A DNA stretch of 64,000 nucleotides from Mantis religiosa (Eukaryota; Arthropoda; Insecta; Mantodea; Mantidae). The position numbers and the translations under genes were made by a program. Under the pieces are notes generated by a model. It searched no databases, had not been told where the DNA came from, and worked only from the letters and a program-made list of their open reading frames with translations. Shown here piece after piece: positions 59,301 through 61,189 of this stretch (within the stretch, counting starts at the first letter, position 1; every line of letters starts with the position of its first letter). Location: assembly GCA_030765055.1 (NCBI GenBank), contig CM060958.1, forward strand, positions 113,506,972 through 113,570,971. The letters are read 5' to 3'.

Positions 59301-61189
59301 CCAGGTGACCGCAAAGTGAGATTTGTGGTGGACAACACGGCGCTGGGGTGGGTTTTCTCCTGGACCTCTGGTTTCTCCCACCATCTCATTCCACCGGTGC
59401 TCCATCTTCATCTCATGTACCATCAGTGTCACCGCCTGCGGTGGCGCCCGTAGTAAAAGCGGGCATTTTTTGTTCAACTATAACACAAATTTCATCAAAA
59501 AACTGATCTACAGACACAAAAGAAACAAAAACTTAAGGAACATTACTACGTTAAAAAAACTAGAAAACCCAAACACCAGATATGGAAAATTTACATTTCA
59601 TCCAAAATACTTCAAAAAATTTGAAAAGATATTTAAGAGCTTCAACATAAAATTAGCCCCTCAGAACAAACACAACATCCGCAACTTACTAAACCACCCT
59701 CTAAAAAATAGCACACCGAAAACTCAATTATCAGCCATTTACCAAATTTGTTGCCAGGATTGTGACAAGATATACATTGGTAAGACCAAAAGGAATCTAG
59801 GAACAAGAATGAAAGAACACTTCAGAAATATTAAATTCAAACAAATGGACAAGTCTGCCGTAGCACATCACTTTTGGTCTGAGAATCACAACATAAAACA
59901 AGAAATAGAACTGATCAAACAGGCAAAGAAACCTCTGGAACTACAGATTTGGGAAAACATATTTATTACGAAAAAACAGGACCTCTTGATGAATTTTGAA
60001 ATTCCCATGGTAGATGACGTCATCAAACTTACCAGGACATTAGATGGCAGCACGACACCAAGCCAGATGCAGACACCGGATGCATCATCAGTCAACCACA
60101 GAACTGACGATAGGGGAGAAGTCCCCAGAAACTAGTCTTCATAAAAAACTTGTAAGTGGAGAAAAGTATATACAAGGTTGACTCATTTGCCTAATTTTAG
60201 TAACAATGGCACTCCACTTTCTGAAATACTTCTTTTTATTCTATATAACCTCTTAACTGCTTTTATTTGTCTGGCATTTGTGGAACCCGGGCACTTAATT
60301 AACTGCACTTCCGGCGGACATTTCATAGTATATTTTATTAGACACGATACTTCCTCGAATACACCTCACGGATGTCTACAATACCGCAAGGAGCAATAAC
60401 TGAGCACAACTGTGTAACAACTGAGTAACCACTGAGGGATGAGTAAGGGTTACCACCCTCTTATATACTCGCAGCACCACGTCACTAGCAAAAACTAAGG
60501 GTATATTGACCTGTATAACGGTACGTAAAATAGCTAGCATACCATTCTATTGTCAAACATCCGCTCGTTCTAGGCTGTCATCCGGGAGTGCAGGGTTCTC
60601 ACGTAGATAAGATAAGTGAAGTTGTGTTACTAGTGTTTAGTTGTTATTAATTTCTCACGTATGTCTGCCCAGGTCCATCACCATGTTTCTTCAAGTCTAC
60701 AATTTTGTTTTAACTAACATAATTATTTACAGTTCTTAAATTTATGAGTAATTATTAAACACATTAGTAAATAAATAATTGATCCAAGGACCAAAGTTCC
60801 TGTTTCAAGGTAAAGAGGCCCAGGTTAACAAGGTTTTACTGTAACATAATTTCTTCCTAATTAATATAAACAAACATTAAAGTAACTACAGAGCCTTAAG
60901 TCACTTGTAATGTTTTATTCAAAATGAAATATCTAGAACAGTAGAAACAATAGAACATAAGTAAAAGTAATAATAAAGCAATGTTTGCTTCAGGTCATCT
61001 GAGGGTAGGACTATTGAAGTTCCATACAGAGGAGATGTGGAAGGTACTGTTCTGGATATCTTGGGTGGACTGCGCTCAGCATGCACGTACACTGGAGCCA
61101 GCAAACTAAAGGAACTGCCCCGACGAGCTACATTCATTAGGTGTACTCAACAAGCAAATTTAATGTATTCTCAACTAGGTACAGAATAA
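19361..61189 (+). CDS. GMPR: GMP reductase, six coding exons
   Basis: The enzyme converts GMP to IMP and ammonia with NADPH in the cytosol, linking guanine to adenine nucleotide pools. The exons join to 1053 nt (350 residues plus stop), close to the usual length of about 345. All introns have GT and AG ends and all junctions keep frame. Visible landmarks are LDFKDVLLRPKR at residues 10-21, NMDTVGTFEM, then AASSGTGQ and CLDVANGYS. The catalytic loop GPGSVCTTR has its cysteine at residue 186, followed by DGGCTCPGD and the phosphate-binding AGADFVMAGGMF. KLFYGMSS and HAGGVAEYR come next. The C-terminus (CTQQANLMYSQLGTE) extends a few residues past the conserved end. Introns 2 to 5 total about 40 kb and hold the transposons listed here. 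The gene looks functional. Confidence 0.95.
19565..19684 (+). CDS. GMPR: GMPR coding exon 2
   Basis: Forty codons (VDLFREIKFRNSK...MAKAISK), acceptor TTTTCAG and donor GTTAGT. The protein contains the conserved NMDTVGTFEMA. Confidence 0.95.
19690..20985. other. Intron 2, first part: nothing recognised
   Basis: AT-rich intronic sequence without clear repeats or frames. Confidence 0.5.
20990..21430 (-). pseudogene. Old mariner transposase fragment
   Basis: On the minus strand, near 21085, AGDESWIYCYDPEIKSIWVF matches the block around the first catalytic aspartate of mariner transposases. The preceding residues (LIDCCRNYLEKSQ) also fit the family. Stops and shifts are frequent and no terminal repeats are visible. 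It is a different mariner lineage from the element at 9629-10921. Confidence 0.65.
21545..21790 (+). repeat. tRNA-derived SINE-like sequence
   Basis: A B-box-like GGTTGAATTCCTG follows TCTGTAGCTCATATTCAGGA, then a T-run and a body (AGGGTTTCCTTGGGTTGCC). Single copy in this window; the A box is weak. Confidence 0.5.
21791..22364. other. No feature recognised
   Basis: Intronic sequence; small frames at 21957-22253 look random. Confidence 0.45.
22365..22556 (-). repeat. LINE 3' end
   Basis: On the minus strand the frame ends ANSFYSVDEFLNL and stop, the usual C-terminus of a Jockey-like LINE reverse transcriptase protein. It is followed by 3' UTR sequence (TTGACGTGTCCTATAACATG) shared with 38060-38105. 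Confidence 0.6.
22557..22737 (-). pseudogene. PLE endonuclease C-terminal fragment
   Basis: On the minus strand NTFLWKNKDCVMNFEIPPVD fits the end of a PLE nuclease. The same family is seen at 44240-44385. The ribozyme position downstream is decayed (GGAACTAGCC in place of GAAAC...GTC). Confidence 0.65.
22757..22815 (-). repeat. SINE family C, head fragment
   Basis: CTTGAACGTGAGGCAGACAT and the following bases match the tRNA-like head of the copies at 36065-36250, 46085-46300 and 50400-50635. Confidence 0.7.
22857..23076. mobile_element. MITE-like element, copy 1
   Basis: A 220-bp element with inverted ends: CCGTCCTAAGAAGCACACTT at 22867 pairs with AAGTGTGTTTCTTAAGACGG ending at 23066, and pairing extends outward to TATACT/AGTATA. 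A second copy at 53446-54632 is split by a LINE. No coding capacity. Confidence 0.75.
23077..23948. other. Intron 2, last part: nothing recognised
   Basis: AT-rich intronic sequence up to the exon 3 acceptor. Confidence 0.5.
23949..24206 (+). CDS. GMPR: GMPR coding exon 3
   Basis: Eighty-six codons from HGLFTTIHKYYTLEEWKEF to FPSHTII; acceptor TTTCAG, donor GTAAGT. Includes AASSGTGQ and CLDVANGYS. Confidence 0.96.
24281..24400. repeat. pogo/Tigger-like terminal repeat with a local tandem duplication
   Basis: CAGTAGAACCTCATTTACCT resembles pogo/Tigger ends. A unit of about 56 bp containing CCTGGATCAGCTGGGACCAG is then tandemly repeated. The transposase tail at 24902-25144 may belong to the same element. 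Confidence 0.5.
24401..24901. other. No feature recognised
   Basis: Probably interior of the same decayed element or plain intron. Confidence 0.4.
24902..25144 (-). pseudogene. C-terminal zinc-finger tail of a pogo/Tigger-like transposase
   Basis: The 80-residue frame has EKTCCIVCEEDWIQCDKCKG then WSHEECADM...YYFGDRC. This is a compact cysteine/histidine finger like the one at the end of many insect pogo-type DDE transposases. The DDE core is absent and the last C-x2-C is disturbed (GDRC). Family assignment is from the motif only. Confidence 0.5.
25325..25364 (-). ncRNA. Degenerate hammerhead motif at the end of PLE copy A
   Basis: Stem I GAG/CTC, stem II GCAA/TTGC, and GAAACATGTC are all present, but the core reads CCGTAGA instead of CUGANGA (two substitutions). 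The same variant occurs at 34038, 40831, 40881 and 41447, so it is a family trait. Confidence 0.5.
26775..26858. repeat. Left copy of an 84-bp duplication flanking the Ty3 element
   Basis: Identical by reading to 32548-32631. It is PLE copy A sequence (encoding ...YGLPKIHKPNIPMRPIVNN) present on both sides of the Ty3 insertion. Normal Ty3 target duplications are 4 to 6 bp. Confidence 0.9.
26859..27278 (+). repeat. 5' LTR, lacking the first 8 bp
   Basis: Starts at AGTTATCGGGAAGCACC, whereas the 3' LTR starts TGTCACCC before the same sequence. It ends AAAGTCACA. An AATAAA signal lies at 27217-27222. Confidence 0.93.
27007..27085 (+). promoter_or_regulatory. LTR core promoter: TATA, initiator and heat-shock-like half sites
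   Basis: TATAAAAAGG at 27051 is followed about 30 bp on by TCAGT (27080-27084), the arthropod initiator consensus. Upstream are GAACGTTC (27007-27014) and TTCTAGAA (27028-27035), which look like heat-shock-element units and are also present in the diverged LTR at 4914-5450. The 3' LTR has the same set at +5269. Confidence 0.6.
27281..27292 (+). promoter_or_regulatory. Primer-binding site
   Basis: TGGTGTCAGAAG two bases after the LTR end, the place and TGG start expected for a tRNA primer site. The tRNA species is not assigned. The minus-strand copy has TGGTGCCAG at the same place. Confidence 0.7.
27307..28533 (+). CDS. Ty3/gypsy Gag
   Basis: 408 residues from MEAALEKILAELKEMKTAN. I chose this methionine because the longer frame from 27235 begins inside the LTR and the minus-strand copy starts at the same MEAAL. 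Residues about 1-160 are repeated heptad-like segments (TANDSITAELKQMK and variants), predicting a long coiled coil. A capsid-like region with PPKYDGASTFEVFRRQFDTV and QLKARAQQPGETLQEFA follows. The C-terminus has one CCHC zinc knuckle, CWGCGQPGHLQRDC. Gag packages element RNA and forms the cytoplasmic particle. The pol frame overlaps its last 76 bases in the -1 frame. Confidence 0.93.
   Translation: MEAALEKILAELKEMKTANENLAAKTEAANDSLAAKLETTNNNLTAELKQMKTANDSITAELKQMKTANDNITGKMEEMKAELTVKTETANNNLATTMTSKMAELTTEMKVANEALAAKFQEQLAGVRDDVTELGKRMGHVDERVEDLASRVNDLEGKADSSAKSLNAMVEDVVGRKLKDLKADAPGRDTTSARVKPPKYDGASTFEVFRRQFDTVARHNGWSLEEEATQLIASLQGRAAEVLNAVQTMAAPKDIWEALENRFGNHRLAAAYRSQLKARAQQPGETLQEFAIAIEQLASKALVDLPLEFVSREAAYNFVDGVRDTEIRQRLMLGEYKTIHEALTAALRMEAAKVTSIPTSRTRSVRYAGDRRPAEGRRRTPSGLCWGCGQPGHLQRDCPRQEEQPENE
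28458..32108 (+). CDS. Ty3/gypsy Pol (protease, RT, RNase H, integrase)
   Basis: One open frame of 1216 residues from the first methionine, in the -1 frame relative to gag. Gag-Pol is therefore probably made by -1 frameshifting, although I see no canonical slippery heptamer in the overlap. Order: protease with LVDTGAAV (aspartate 72); reverse transcriptase with FSTLDLKSGYWQV and YLDDIIIVG (residues 485-493); RNase H with DTDASDHCIGG; integrase with an HHCC finger (HAGTSGGHLG...CRQCHVC). The DD35E triad is at D937, D997 and E1033, and a GPY/F-like QGPYRVVNR lies near the end. All catalytic residues I can check are present and there is no internal stop. It copies the element RNA and integrates the cDNA. 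Confidence 0.95.
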   Translation: MLGVWTARTPTERLPTPGRAAGKRVRAVVERGTSAPSPPSPRVTLRAVSRRMDDSLIADGWIRGKPCRVLVDTGAAVTIIRPDVVKGLPTRKPSRPYQLVTASGDTLPVEKEALLELNLGRSAVRLWVFVAKVAEEVILGLDALRSHEATVDVGKKVLRLNGEEVILRQPEERLGMCRVVLDEDVVVPARSEVVVTARLEGQRTRNMMLDQKTPVHGLCVARALLPCREEVPVRLLNPTDTDHDVQAGTELGTCEPVVSVTAIDKTQEPAPKQHLGPRLEGLLERAADHLTAEQLEQVRQLLGRYERVFSQGDSDYGRTDKVLHRIDTGDARPIRQPHRRVPLAKQGAVRDMLEDMRSRGVIEESDSPWCSPVVLVTKKNGELRFCVDYRKLNAVTRKDCFPLPRIDDTLDTLAGAQWFSTLDLKSGYWQVALDPRDKEKTAFSTGQGLWQFTVMPFGLCNAPATFQRLMESVMRGLTYDACLLYLDDIIIVGKTFEDHLENLSKVLQRLQATNLKLNAKKCQLFRKKVNYLGHIVSATGVATDPEKTQAVRDWPRPKDRKELRSFLGLCSYYRRFIKGFSNIAKPLTRLTEEHRPFVWTEDAENAFQHLKETLCSAPILGFPQPGGAFIVDTDASDHCIGGVLSQIQDGHERVIAYYSKTLSKAEKNYCVTRRELLAVVKTLEHFHKYLYGQPFHLRTDHSALTWLLSFKNLEGQTARWVQRLQEYDFTSEHRRGKSHGNADAMSRRPCPEECGQCTRVEEKERAAAVRVVVAVPADGWDSAGLRREQLADADLGPLLREVEAGTRPTWEDIAPRSATYKSYWAQWDSLKIREGVLFRVWESPDGKTQREQLVLPRSKVPEVLEEVHAGTSGGHLGANRTIDKLRQRYYWLRLRADAERWCRQCHVCAACRGPQTRSRGRMQQYNVGAPFERIAVDIAGPFPVSDRGNKYLMVVVDYFTKWPEVYAIPNQEAKTVTDCLVEQVFCRFGVPLELHSDQGTNFESNLMKEALQRLGVNKTRTTPLHPQSDGMVERYIKTLEEHLRKVVASHQRDWDVKVPLFLLAYRSSTHDTTGMTPASLMFGRELRLPCDLAFGSPPEVKQPATEYVENLVDHLHDMHEMARQNIQKASDRMKTRYDRQANSQGFQQGDLVWLYRPTRTKGRCPKLQQPWQGPYRVVNRINDVVYRIQKVPRGKMLVVHLDRLARYDGAVRDDQL
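32105..32119 (+). promoter_or_regulatory. Polypurine tract
   Basis: TGAGGAGGGAGCAG directly before the 3' LTR; it overlaps the pol stop codon. Primes plus-strand DNA synthesis. Confidence 0.75.
32120..32547 (+). repeat. 3' LTR, complete, 428 bp
   Basis: TGTCACCC...GTCACA with TG/CA ends. AATAAA at 32486-32491 gives the likely polyadenylation signal. Confidence 0.94.
32548..32948 (-). pseudogene. PLE copy A, N-terminal side of the RT
   Basis: On the minus strand from MDKNIIRKKSAPILENLINK, continuing DVIFSRADKGNKIVILD (a PLE motif before the RT core) to NPTLARIYGLPKIHKPNIPM, where the Ty3 LTR begins. It is the upstream part of the protein at 25318-26858. The true start of the PLE protein is lost because the copy is fused to copy B here. 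The first 84 bp duplicate 26775-26858. Confidence 0.88.
32848..33032. repeat. 86-bp perfect palindrome at the PLE head-to-head junction
   Basis: Arms 32848-32933 and 32947-33032 are exact reverse complements by reading, with a 13-base spacer. They are the same PLE coding segment in opposite orientations, so the dimer is fused through coding sequence rather than through untranslated ends. Confidence 0.9.
33044..34084 (+). pseudogene. PLE copy B, internally deleted RT with complete GIY-YIG endonuclease
   Basis: 346 open residues starting MFKTGYRYVDDIFAIV at the RT catalytic box, running through PFLDLKIIKG and PHKHATINSLTHRLVNLPLS to the nuclease SGIYKIKCKDCEKIYIGRTK and KSAIAAHFWSENHEI. Just before 33033 the sequence jumps from the IKHLKQIQIIK region straight to PHMFKTGYR, losing about 1 kb that encodes the RT fingers. 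The nuclease half is still open, and copy B keeps the 5 bp that copy A lost. It cannot work alone as a reverse transcriptase. Confidence 0.92.
34038..34077 (+). ncRNA. Degenerate hammerhead motif at the end of PLE copy B
   Basis: GAG (34038-34040), CCGTAGA, T, GCAA...TTGC, GAAACATGTC, CTC (34075-34077). Stems I, II and the GAAA half are intact, with two changes in the CUGANGA half. Confidence 0.5.
34199..36064. other. Intron 3, nothing recognised
   Basis: AT-rich. ATACAGTTAAATCTCAATAT near 35022 resembles the PLE extra tail end (34164 region) and may be an isolated scrap. Confidence 0.45.
36065..36250 (-). repeat. tRNA-derived SINE, family C
   Basis: The minus strand has a tRNA-like head with B box GAGTTCGAATCTTGC, then GGTTTTCCCTTATCC and TGAGCATCAT. 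Same family as 46085-46300 and 50400-50635. Confidence 0.82.
36430..37163 (-). pseudogene. IS630/Tc1-type transposase relic (DUF4817-like lineage)
   Basis: On the minus strand in order: RKMGLSIGSYHTAVSKVLQL (HTH end), SILRQQRIISPVFFEGRLNA with QRYREEILTEFNDQL, WLVPAGWFFCTYRQW in place of the usual motif around the second catalytic aspartate, then DFFLWGYFRDQVYSRQPQTL. Three frames are needed and catalytic residues are disrupted. Related relics are at 62319-63090 and 63160-63708. Confidence 0.78.
37430..37640 (-). pseudogene. Tc1-like transposase C-terminal fragment
   Basis: RGHIIIRLPPYNCDLNAIEL then AWAKLRNVF is the block around the last catalytic residue of a DDE transposase (the glutamate of IELAWA). 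It matches the family whose N-terminal half is at 41850-42757. Only about 60 residues remain. Confidence 0.75.
37641..38110 (+). pseudogene. LINE 3' end: RT C-terminus and 3' UTR
   Basis: HYHHTRNKDKLAIRAHQTSL, KGIMLYNKLPNSFKQ and FYMFNEFLEL stop is the typical C-terminal end of Jockey-like LINE proteins. Its 3' UTR shares TTGACGTGTCTCATAACATG with 22365-22440. 5'-truncated, as usual for LINE copies. Confidence 0.75.
38541..39642. other. Intron 3, end: nothing recognised
   Basis: AT-rich intronic sequence before the exon 4 acceptor. Confidence 0.5.
39643..39831 (+). CDS. GMPR: GMPR coding exon 4, with the catalytic cysteine
   Basis: Sixty-three codons, AGNVVTGEMVEELILSGAD to GHIIS, acceptor TTGCAG, donor GTAAGC. 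GPGSVCTTR carries the active-site cysteine. Confidence 0.97.
39832..40254. other. Intron 4, first part: nothing recognised
   Basis: AT-rich. Confidence 0.5.
40255..40385 (-). repeat. Left inverted repeat of a composite unit (partner at 42950-43080)
   Basis: AACTTCACTTATCTTAAGAA is the reverse complement of TTCTTAAGATAAGTGAAGTT near 43002. The repeat resembles the sequence following the PLE ribozyme at 57311. It is either a terminal repeat of the Tc1-like element inside or a PLE tail. Confidence 0.6.
40491..40564. repeat. Short palindrome
   Basis: CTATTTGTAGTTGGTTTATT is mirrored by AATAAACCAACTACAAATAG, with a few bases between. It abuts the PLE fragment on its right and is probably another fused pair of element ends. 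Confidence 0.85.
40831..40870 (-). ncRNA. Degenerate hammerhead motif (left arm of mini dimer)
   Basis: Same layout as 34038-34077 on the minus strand with core CCGTAGA. Confidence 0.45.
40881..40917 (+). ncRNA. Degenerate hammerhead motif (right arm of mini dimer), 5' truncated
   Basis: Starts within the core (CGTAGA) right at the dimer junction, so stem I is lost on its 5' side; stem II and GAAACATGTC are intact. Confidence 0.4.
41447..41486 (+). ncRNA. Degenerate hammerhead motif after the PLE fragment
   Basis: GAG, CCGTAGA, T, GCAA...TTGC, GAAACATGTC, CTC, as at 34038-34077. Confidence 0.48.
41850..42757 (+). pseudogene. Tc1-like transposase N-terminal half
   Basis: VVHVFNALTEKNPSLSVREV and TTGKL-like TGKLTTPGKSRNKKS form the DNA-binding region. 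After a shift, FRNELPHINKILSAVNEDAD and SRSSLYRLFIQLGFVNEKRG follow, then IYYLDETWVNEGHTTSKVWR with the first catalytic aspartate and GLKNPSEKGRRL. A 183-bp tandem duplication (42008-42373) breaks the frame. The second half of the transposase is missing here. Related pieces: 37430-37640, 45240-45960 and 52560-53340. Confidence 0.82.
42008..42373. repeat. 183-bp tandem duplication inside the transposase relic
   Basis: 42008-42190 and 42191-42373 align end to end with about six substitutions, so the duplication is fairly recent but not brand new. Confidence 0.92.
42950..43080 (+). repeat. Right inverted repeat of a composite unit
   Basis: Partner of 40255-40385. Its TTGCTTCAGTGTAACTAGCT is very close to TTGCTTCACTGTTAATAGCT at 57429, downstream of a PLE ribozyme. 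Confidence 0.6.
43081..43784. other. No gene; a GC-richer patch at 43150-43480
   Basis: The patch differs in composition from its flanks and could be a solo LTR or other repeat. No second copy is in the window. Confidence 0.35.
43785..44090 (+). repeat. LTR-like or promoter-like segment
   Basis: GC-richer sequence with GGTATAAATACC (43962) preceded by TTCTAGAA (43940-43947), the same arrangement as in the two Ty3 LTRs. It may be a piece of a related LTR. No terminal duplication was found. Confidence 0.4.
44240..44385 (-). pseudogene. PLE endonuclease C-terminal fragment
   Basis: On the minus strand DYEIPPVGNLIKKFIVSPSE, the same family as 22557-22737. The ribozyme position keeps GAAACTAGTC but not a CUGANGA core. 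Confidence 0.6.
44386..44862. other. No feature recognised
   Basis: AT-rich intron. Confidence 0.5.
44863..44985 (+). repeat. tRNA-derived SINE, family A
   Basis: The head GCCATGGTAGCTCAAAGGGT to CCATGGC can form a 7-bp acceptor stem and a D stem, but position 33 is not U and the T stem fails. The body GCATTGAATTTTTCA marks it as family A (compare 5659-5921). Confidence 0.78.
45240..45960 (-). pseudogene. Tc1-like transposase relic
   Basis: On the minus strand RVEELTIYYSDETRINEEHV, ISKAWTDTIVESK and TNPTGKGKCFIFS match the block around the first catalytic aspartate of the relic at 41850-42757. Many stops. A 40-bp tandem repeat (45681-45750, AATTATGCACTTTAAAGTGA) sits upstream. Confidence 0.6.
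46085..46300 (-). repeat. tRNA-derived SINE, family C
   Basis: Head CGTAGATGGTAGAGTGTCTG, then CCTCACGTTCAAGAG, GGTTTTCCCTTATCC and TGAGCATCAT on the minus strand. Confidence 0.82.
46301..46857. other. No feature recognised
   Basis: AT-rich intron. Confidence 0.5.
46858..47030 (+). repeat. tRNA-derived SINE, family A
   Basis: Decayed head (GGCCATGGCAGCTCAATGGT) and full body through AGTGTGGAAGAATGATCAAT to TTTCCATTAATTAAT. Its tail is short here, unlike the expanded ATT tail at 5922. Confidence 0.8.
47212..47303. repeat. (TAA)n microsatellite, 92 bp
   Basis: It abuts the 3' end of a minus-strand LINE (…CAATAAATATTATTATT), so it is the LINE tail. Confidence 0.95.
47304..47945 (-). pseudogene. 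LINE ORF2 C-terminal fragment with cysteine/histidine finger
   Basis: Frame 47567-47926 has RERYIDSTNSEERKGLAWIR then ECPLCGDKEDIEHILFDCKE, the CCHC end typical of Jockey/R1-type LINE proteins. 3' UTR follows and the copy ends in an ATT tail. 5'-truncated. Confidence 0.75.
47985..48752 (+). pseudogene. LINE RT C-terminal fragment and 3' end
   Basis: LGVWMDDRLNWNIHIESLMK (thumb region), then FRIQKRVIRIMMNLKRTDSC and HDHNTRNSSNLHVTYHKKKM to GIHIYNKLPTEIKN and YSLEEYLNDKG stop. One stop interrupts the first part. It ends in AATGAATATGAATATGAAT. Family close to the LINE at 53521-54513. Confidence 0.8.
50041..50262 (-). mobile_element. 198-bp ribozyme hairpin insertion with 12-bp target duplication
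   Basis: TCTTCAGCATTT at 50041-50052 is repeated at 50251-50262. The insert between them has 49-bp inverted arms (50098-50146 and 50203-50251, one mismatch) around a hammerhead motif. A ~45-bp extension on the left contains GTGCTTCACTGT (reverse strand), matching the extra tail of PLEs at 34150 and 41000. It has no coding capacity. Confidence 0.82.
50156..50195 (-). ncRNA. Hammerhead ribozyme motif, intact core
   Basis: On the minus strand from 50195: CAG (stem I), CTGATGA, T, AGGAG...CTCTT (stem II), GAAACATGTC, then CTG closing stem I. All core positions fit. Predicted cleavage lies between 50159 and 50158. It sits in the loop of the hairpin formed by the inverted arms. Confidence 0.75.
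50400..50635 (+). repeat. tRNA-derived SINE, family C, best-preserved copy
   Basis: B box GAGTTTGAATCTCGG, body GGTTTTCCCTTATCC, AGCATCATTTCACCC, ending TTAAAGGATGT and a run of A, consistent with retroposition. Confidence 0.83.
50636..51275. other. Intron 4, end: nothing recognised
   Basis: Sequence up to the exon 5 acceptor without clear repeats. Confidence 0.5.
51276..51478 (+). CDS. GMPR: GMPR coding exon 5
   Basis: DGGCTCPGDVAKAFGAGADF to HAGGVAEY plus two bases of the next codon; acceptor TTTCAG, donor GTGATT. Confidence 0.96.
51479..52084. other. Intron 5, first part: nothing recognised
   Basis: AT-rich intron. Confidence 0.5.
52085..52398 (-). repeat. tRNA-derived SINE, family B
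   Basis: On the minus strand GAGCGGTTAGATTGCTTGGC (head) and GGCATCGGGCTGACCACTCA (body end), as at 13040-13352. Confidence 0.82.
52560..53340 (-). mobile_element. Tc1-like transposon relic, second copy
   Basis: The outer segments match 37370-38540. CATCCTCTGAAAACATTCTT to TTCAGATCACAGTTATACGG correspond to the transposase block IELAWAK of 37430-37640. The stretch 52830-53010 (minus) may encode the end of the transposase. No LINE interrupts this copy. Confidence 0.65.
53446..54632. mobile_element. MITE-like element, copy 2, split by a LINE
   Basis: CCGTCCTAAGAAGCACACTT at 53456 and AAGTGTGTTTCTTAAGAC ending near 54630 match the ends of 22857-23076. The interior is interrupted after GGTAACCTACT (about 53517) by a LINE and resumes at ACTCTTGTGCATACAACTTG. 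Confidence 0.75.
53521..54513 (+). pseudogene. LINE RT fragment inside the MITE
   Basis: ILYADDTSVILQNIGHHSLQ carries the YADD reverse transcriptase box, followed by KWFTDNGMSLNKTKTSVIQF and LGIHIDQYLKWDIHIEHITK (thumb). One frame is open for 149 residues (53539-53988) and then shifts; the C-terminus (SIQEFMDDTIL stop near 54333) is recognisable. It ends in an (ATTCT)n tail at about 54491-54513. 5'-truncated just before the YADD box. Confidence 0.85.
54705..55045 (+). pseudogene. PLE fragment (RT end and linker)
   Basis: FALKLLNLQDQAIDFTVGTD and MQNEDRLSFEICEKTTH correspond to the region after the YVDD box, and then RFQEVFSKHNISLVSQNKFN leads to the nuclease linker. Parts of the RT-nuclease spacer are deleted. 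A divergent PLE family, heavily decayed. Confidence 0.7.
55046..55800. other. GC-richer unassigned insert-like region
   Basis: It starts abruptly after the PLE fragment with GTCGCATGTCGGGATGTTGA and ends near a G-rich run (GGGGGCGGGGGGGACCGAG, 55756). Base composition differs from both flanks and there are no coding frames. It could be an LTR or TRIM-like element. Confidence 0.4.
56111..56594 (+). repeat. GC-rich interspersed repeat, copy 2, with 12-bp target duplications
   Basis: ATCCAAAAATAC at 56111-56122 is repeated at 56583-56594, inside PLE coding sequence. The 460-bp insert matches 743-1251 (reverse complement), including GTTCGGCCCGAGGTTCCTCT and GCGCCCGCACTT at the end. Confidence 0.82.
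56600..56720 (+). repeat. SINE family A, rearranged fragment
   Basis: An inverted bit of body (AGTTCAATGCCA) is followed by the 3' part in plus orientation (GGCTAGTGTGAAGAAATGAT, TAATTTCCAT). Confidence 0.65.
56831..56870 (+). ncRNA. Hammerhead ribozyme motif, intact core, weak stem I
   Basis: CTGATGA (56834-56840), T, GGAAGC...GCTTCT stem II (six pairs, one G-U), GAAA (56858-56861), a two-pair stem III and ATC with cleavage after 56867. Stem I pairs poorly (two A-U pairs beside a mismatch), so activity is doubtful. Confidence 0.55.
57311..57352 (+). ncRNA. Hammerhead ribozyme motif, intact core
   Basis: CTGATGA (57314-57320), T, GTGG...TCAC stem II, GAAA (57338-57341), three-pair stem III ATT/AAT and cleavage triplet ATC ending at 57349. 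Stem I is AG/CT plus a wobble pair. A short hairpin (AAGAAA...TTTCTT) follows. Confidence 0.6.
57353..57460 (+). repeat. PLE terminal tail
   Basis: TATAAGTGAAGTTTTAAGTT and TTTGCTTCACTGTTAATAGC are shared with 42950-43080 and, in part, with the 47-bp insertion at 60606. Confidence 0.6.
57822..58327 (-). repeat. LTR-like direct repeat, copy 1
   Basis: About 500 bp nearly identical to 60244-60807. Minus-strand features look like an LTR promoter: TATATAAGAGGG with downstream CTCAGTGG, and AATAAA near the end. Ends are not clean TG/CA, so boundaries are approximate. A primer-site-like TGGTTTGCATTG follows on the minus strand. Confidence 0.6.
58328..59058. other. Probable 3' untranslated part of the decayed LTR element
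   Basis: AT-rich sequence between the integrase tail (minus strand) and the LTR-like repeat; no frame. Confidence 0.4.
59059..59280 (-). pseudogene. Gypsy-type integrase C-terminal fragment
   Basis: KKCEIRINDLVLLRNKQLSS and MLFKGQYKVVEIFGMAER form the GPY/F-like end of a retroviral-type integrase. Its orientation agrees with the flanking LTR-like repeats. The rest of pol is replaced by SINE and PLE sequence. Confidence 0.6.
59281..59452 (+). repeat. tRNA-derived SINE, family B, truncated
   Basis: Starts at the B box (GGGTTCGATCCCAGG) and continues GACCGCAAAGTGAGATTTGT, matching the 13040 and 52085 copies; the A-box side is missing. Confidence 0.78.
59455..60135 (+). pseudogene. PLE endonuclease fragment, well preserved
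   Basis: An open frame (its first ~45 residues from 59323 are SINE) encodes KFTFHPKYFKKFEKIFKSFN, then SAIYQICCQDCDKIYIGKTK (GIY-YIG with A for G), RNLGTRMKEHFRNIKFKQMD, AVAHHFWSENHNIKQE and FEIPMVDDV, ending at 60135 in a family-typical variable tail. The reverse transcriptase is absent. The stop lies within the ribozyme, so the coding sequence overlaps the hammerhead motif. Confidence 0.9.
60101..60140 (+). ncRNA. Hammerhead ribozyme motif, intact core, overlapping the PLE stop codon
   Basis: GAA (stem I), CTGACGA (60104-60110), T, GGGG...CCCC stem II, GAAACTAGTC and TTC closing stem I. All core positions fit; cleavage predicted after 60137. Confidence 0.75.
60244..60807 (-). repeat. LTR-like direct repeat, copy 2
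   Basis: Same sequence as 57822-58327 with few substitutions plus a 47-bp insertion. Its left border abuts the PLE tail. Confidence 0.6.
60597..60661 (+). mobile_element. 47-bp insertion with 9-bp target duplication
   Basis: TCTCACGTA at 60597-60605 and 60653-60661 flank GATAAGATAAGTGAAGTTGT and 27 further bases, absent from the sister repeat. The insert resembles the PLE terminal tail at 42999-43015, so it may be an extremely 5'-truncated PLE copy. Confidence 0.6.
60994..61189 (+). CDS. GMPR: GMPR coding exon 6 with stop
   Basis: Acceptor CTTCAG. Encodes SSEGRTIEVPYRGDVEGTVL, GGLRSACTYTGASKLKELPR, RATFIRCTQQANLMYSQLGT and E, stop TAA at 61187. A GTACAG follows CTAG at 61176 and could serve as a donor in an alternative transcript. 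Confidence 0.93.
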
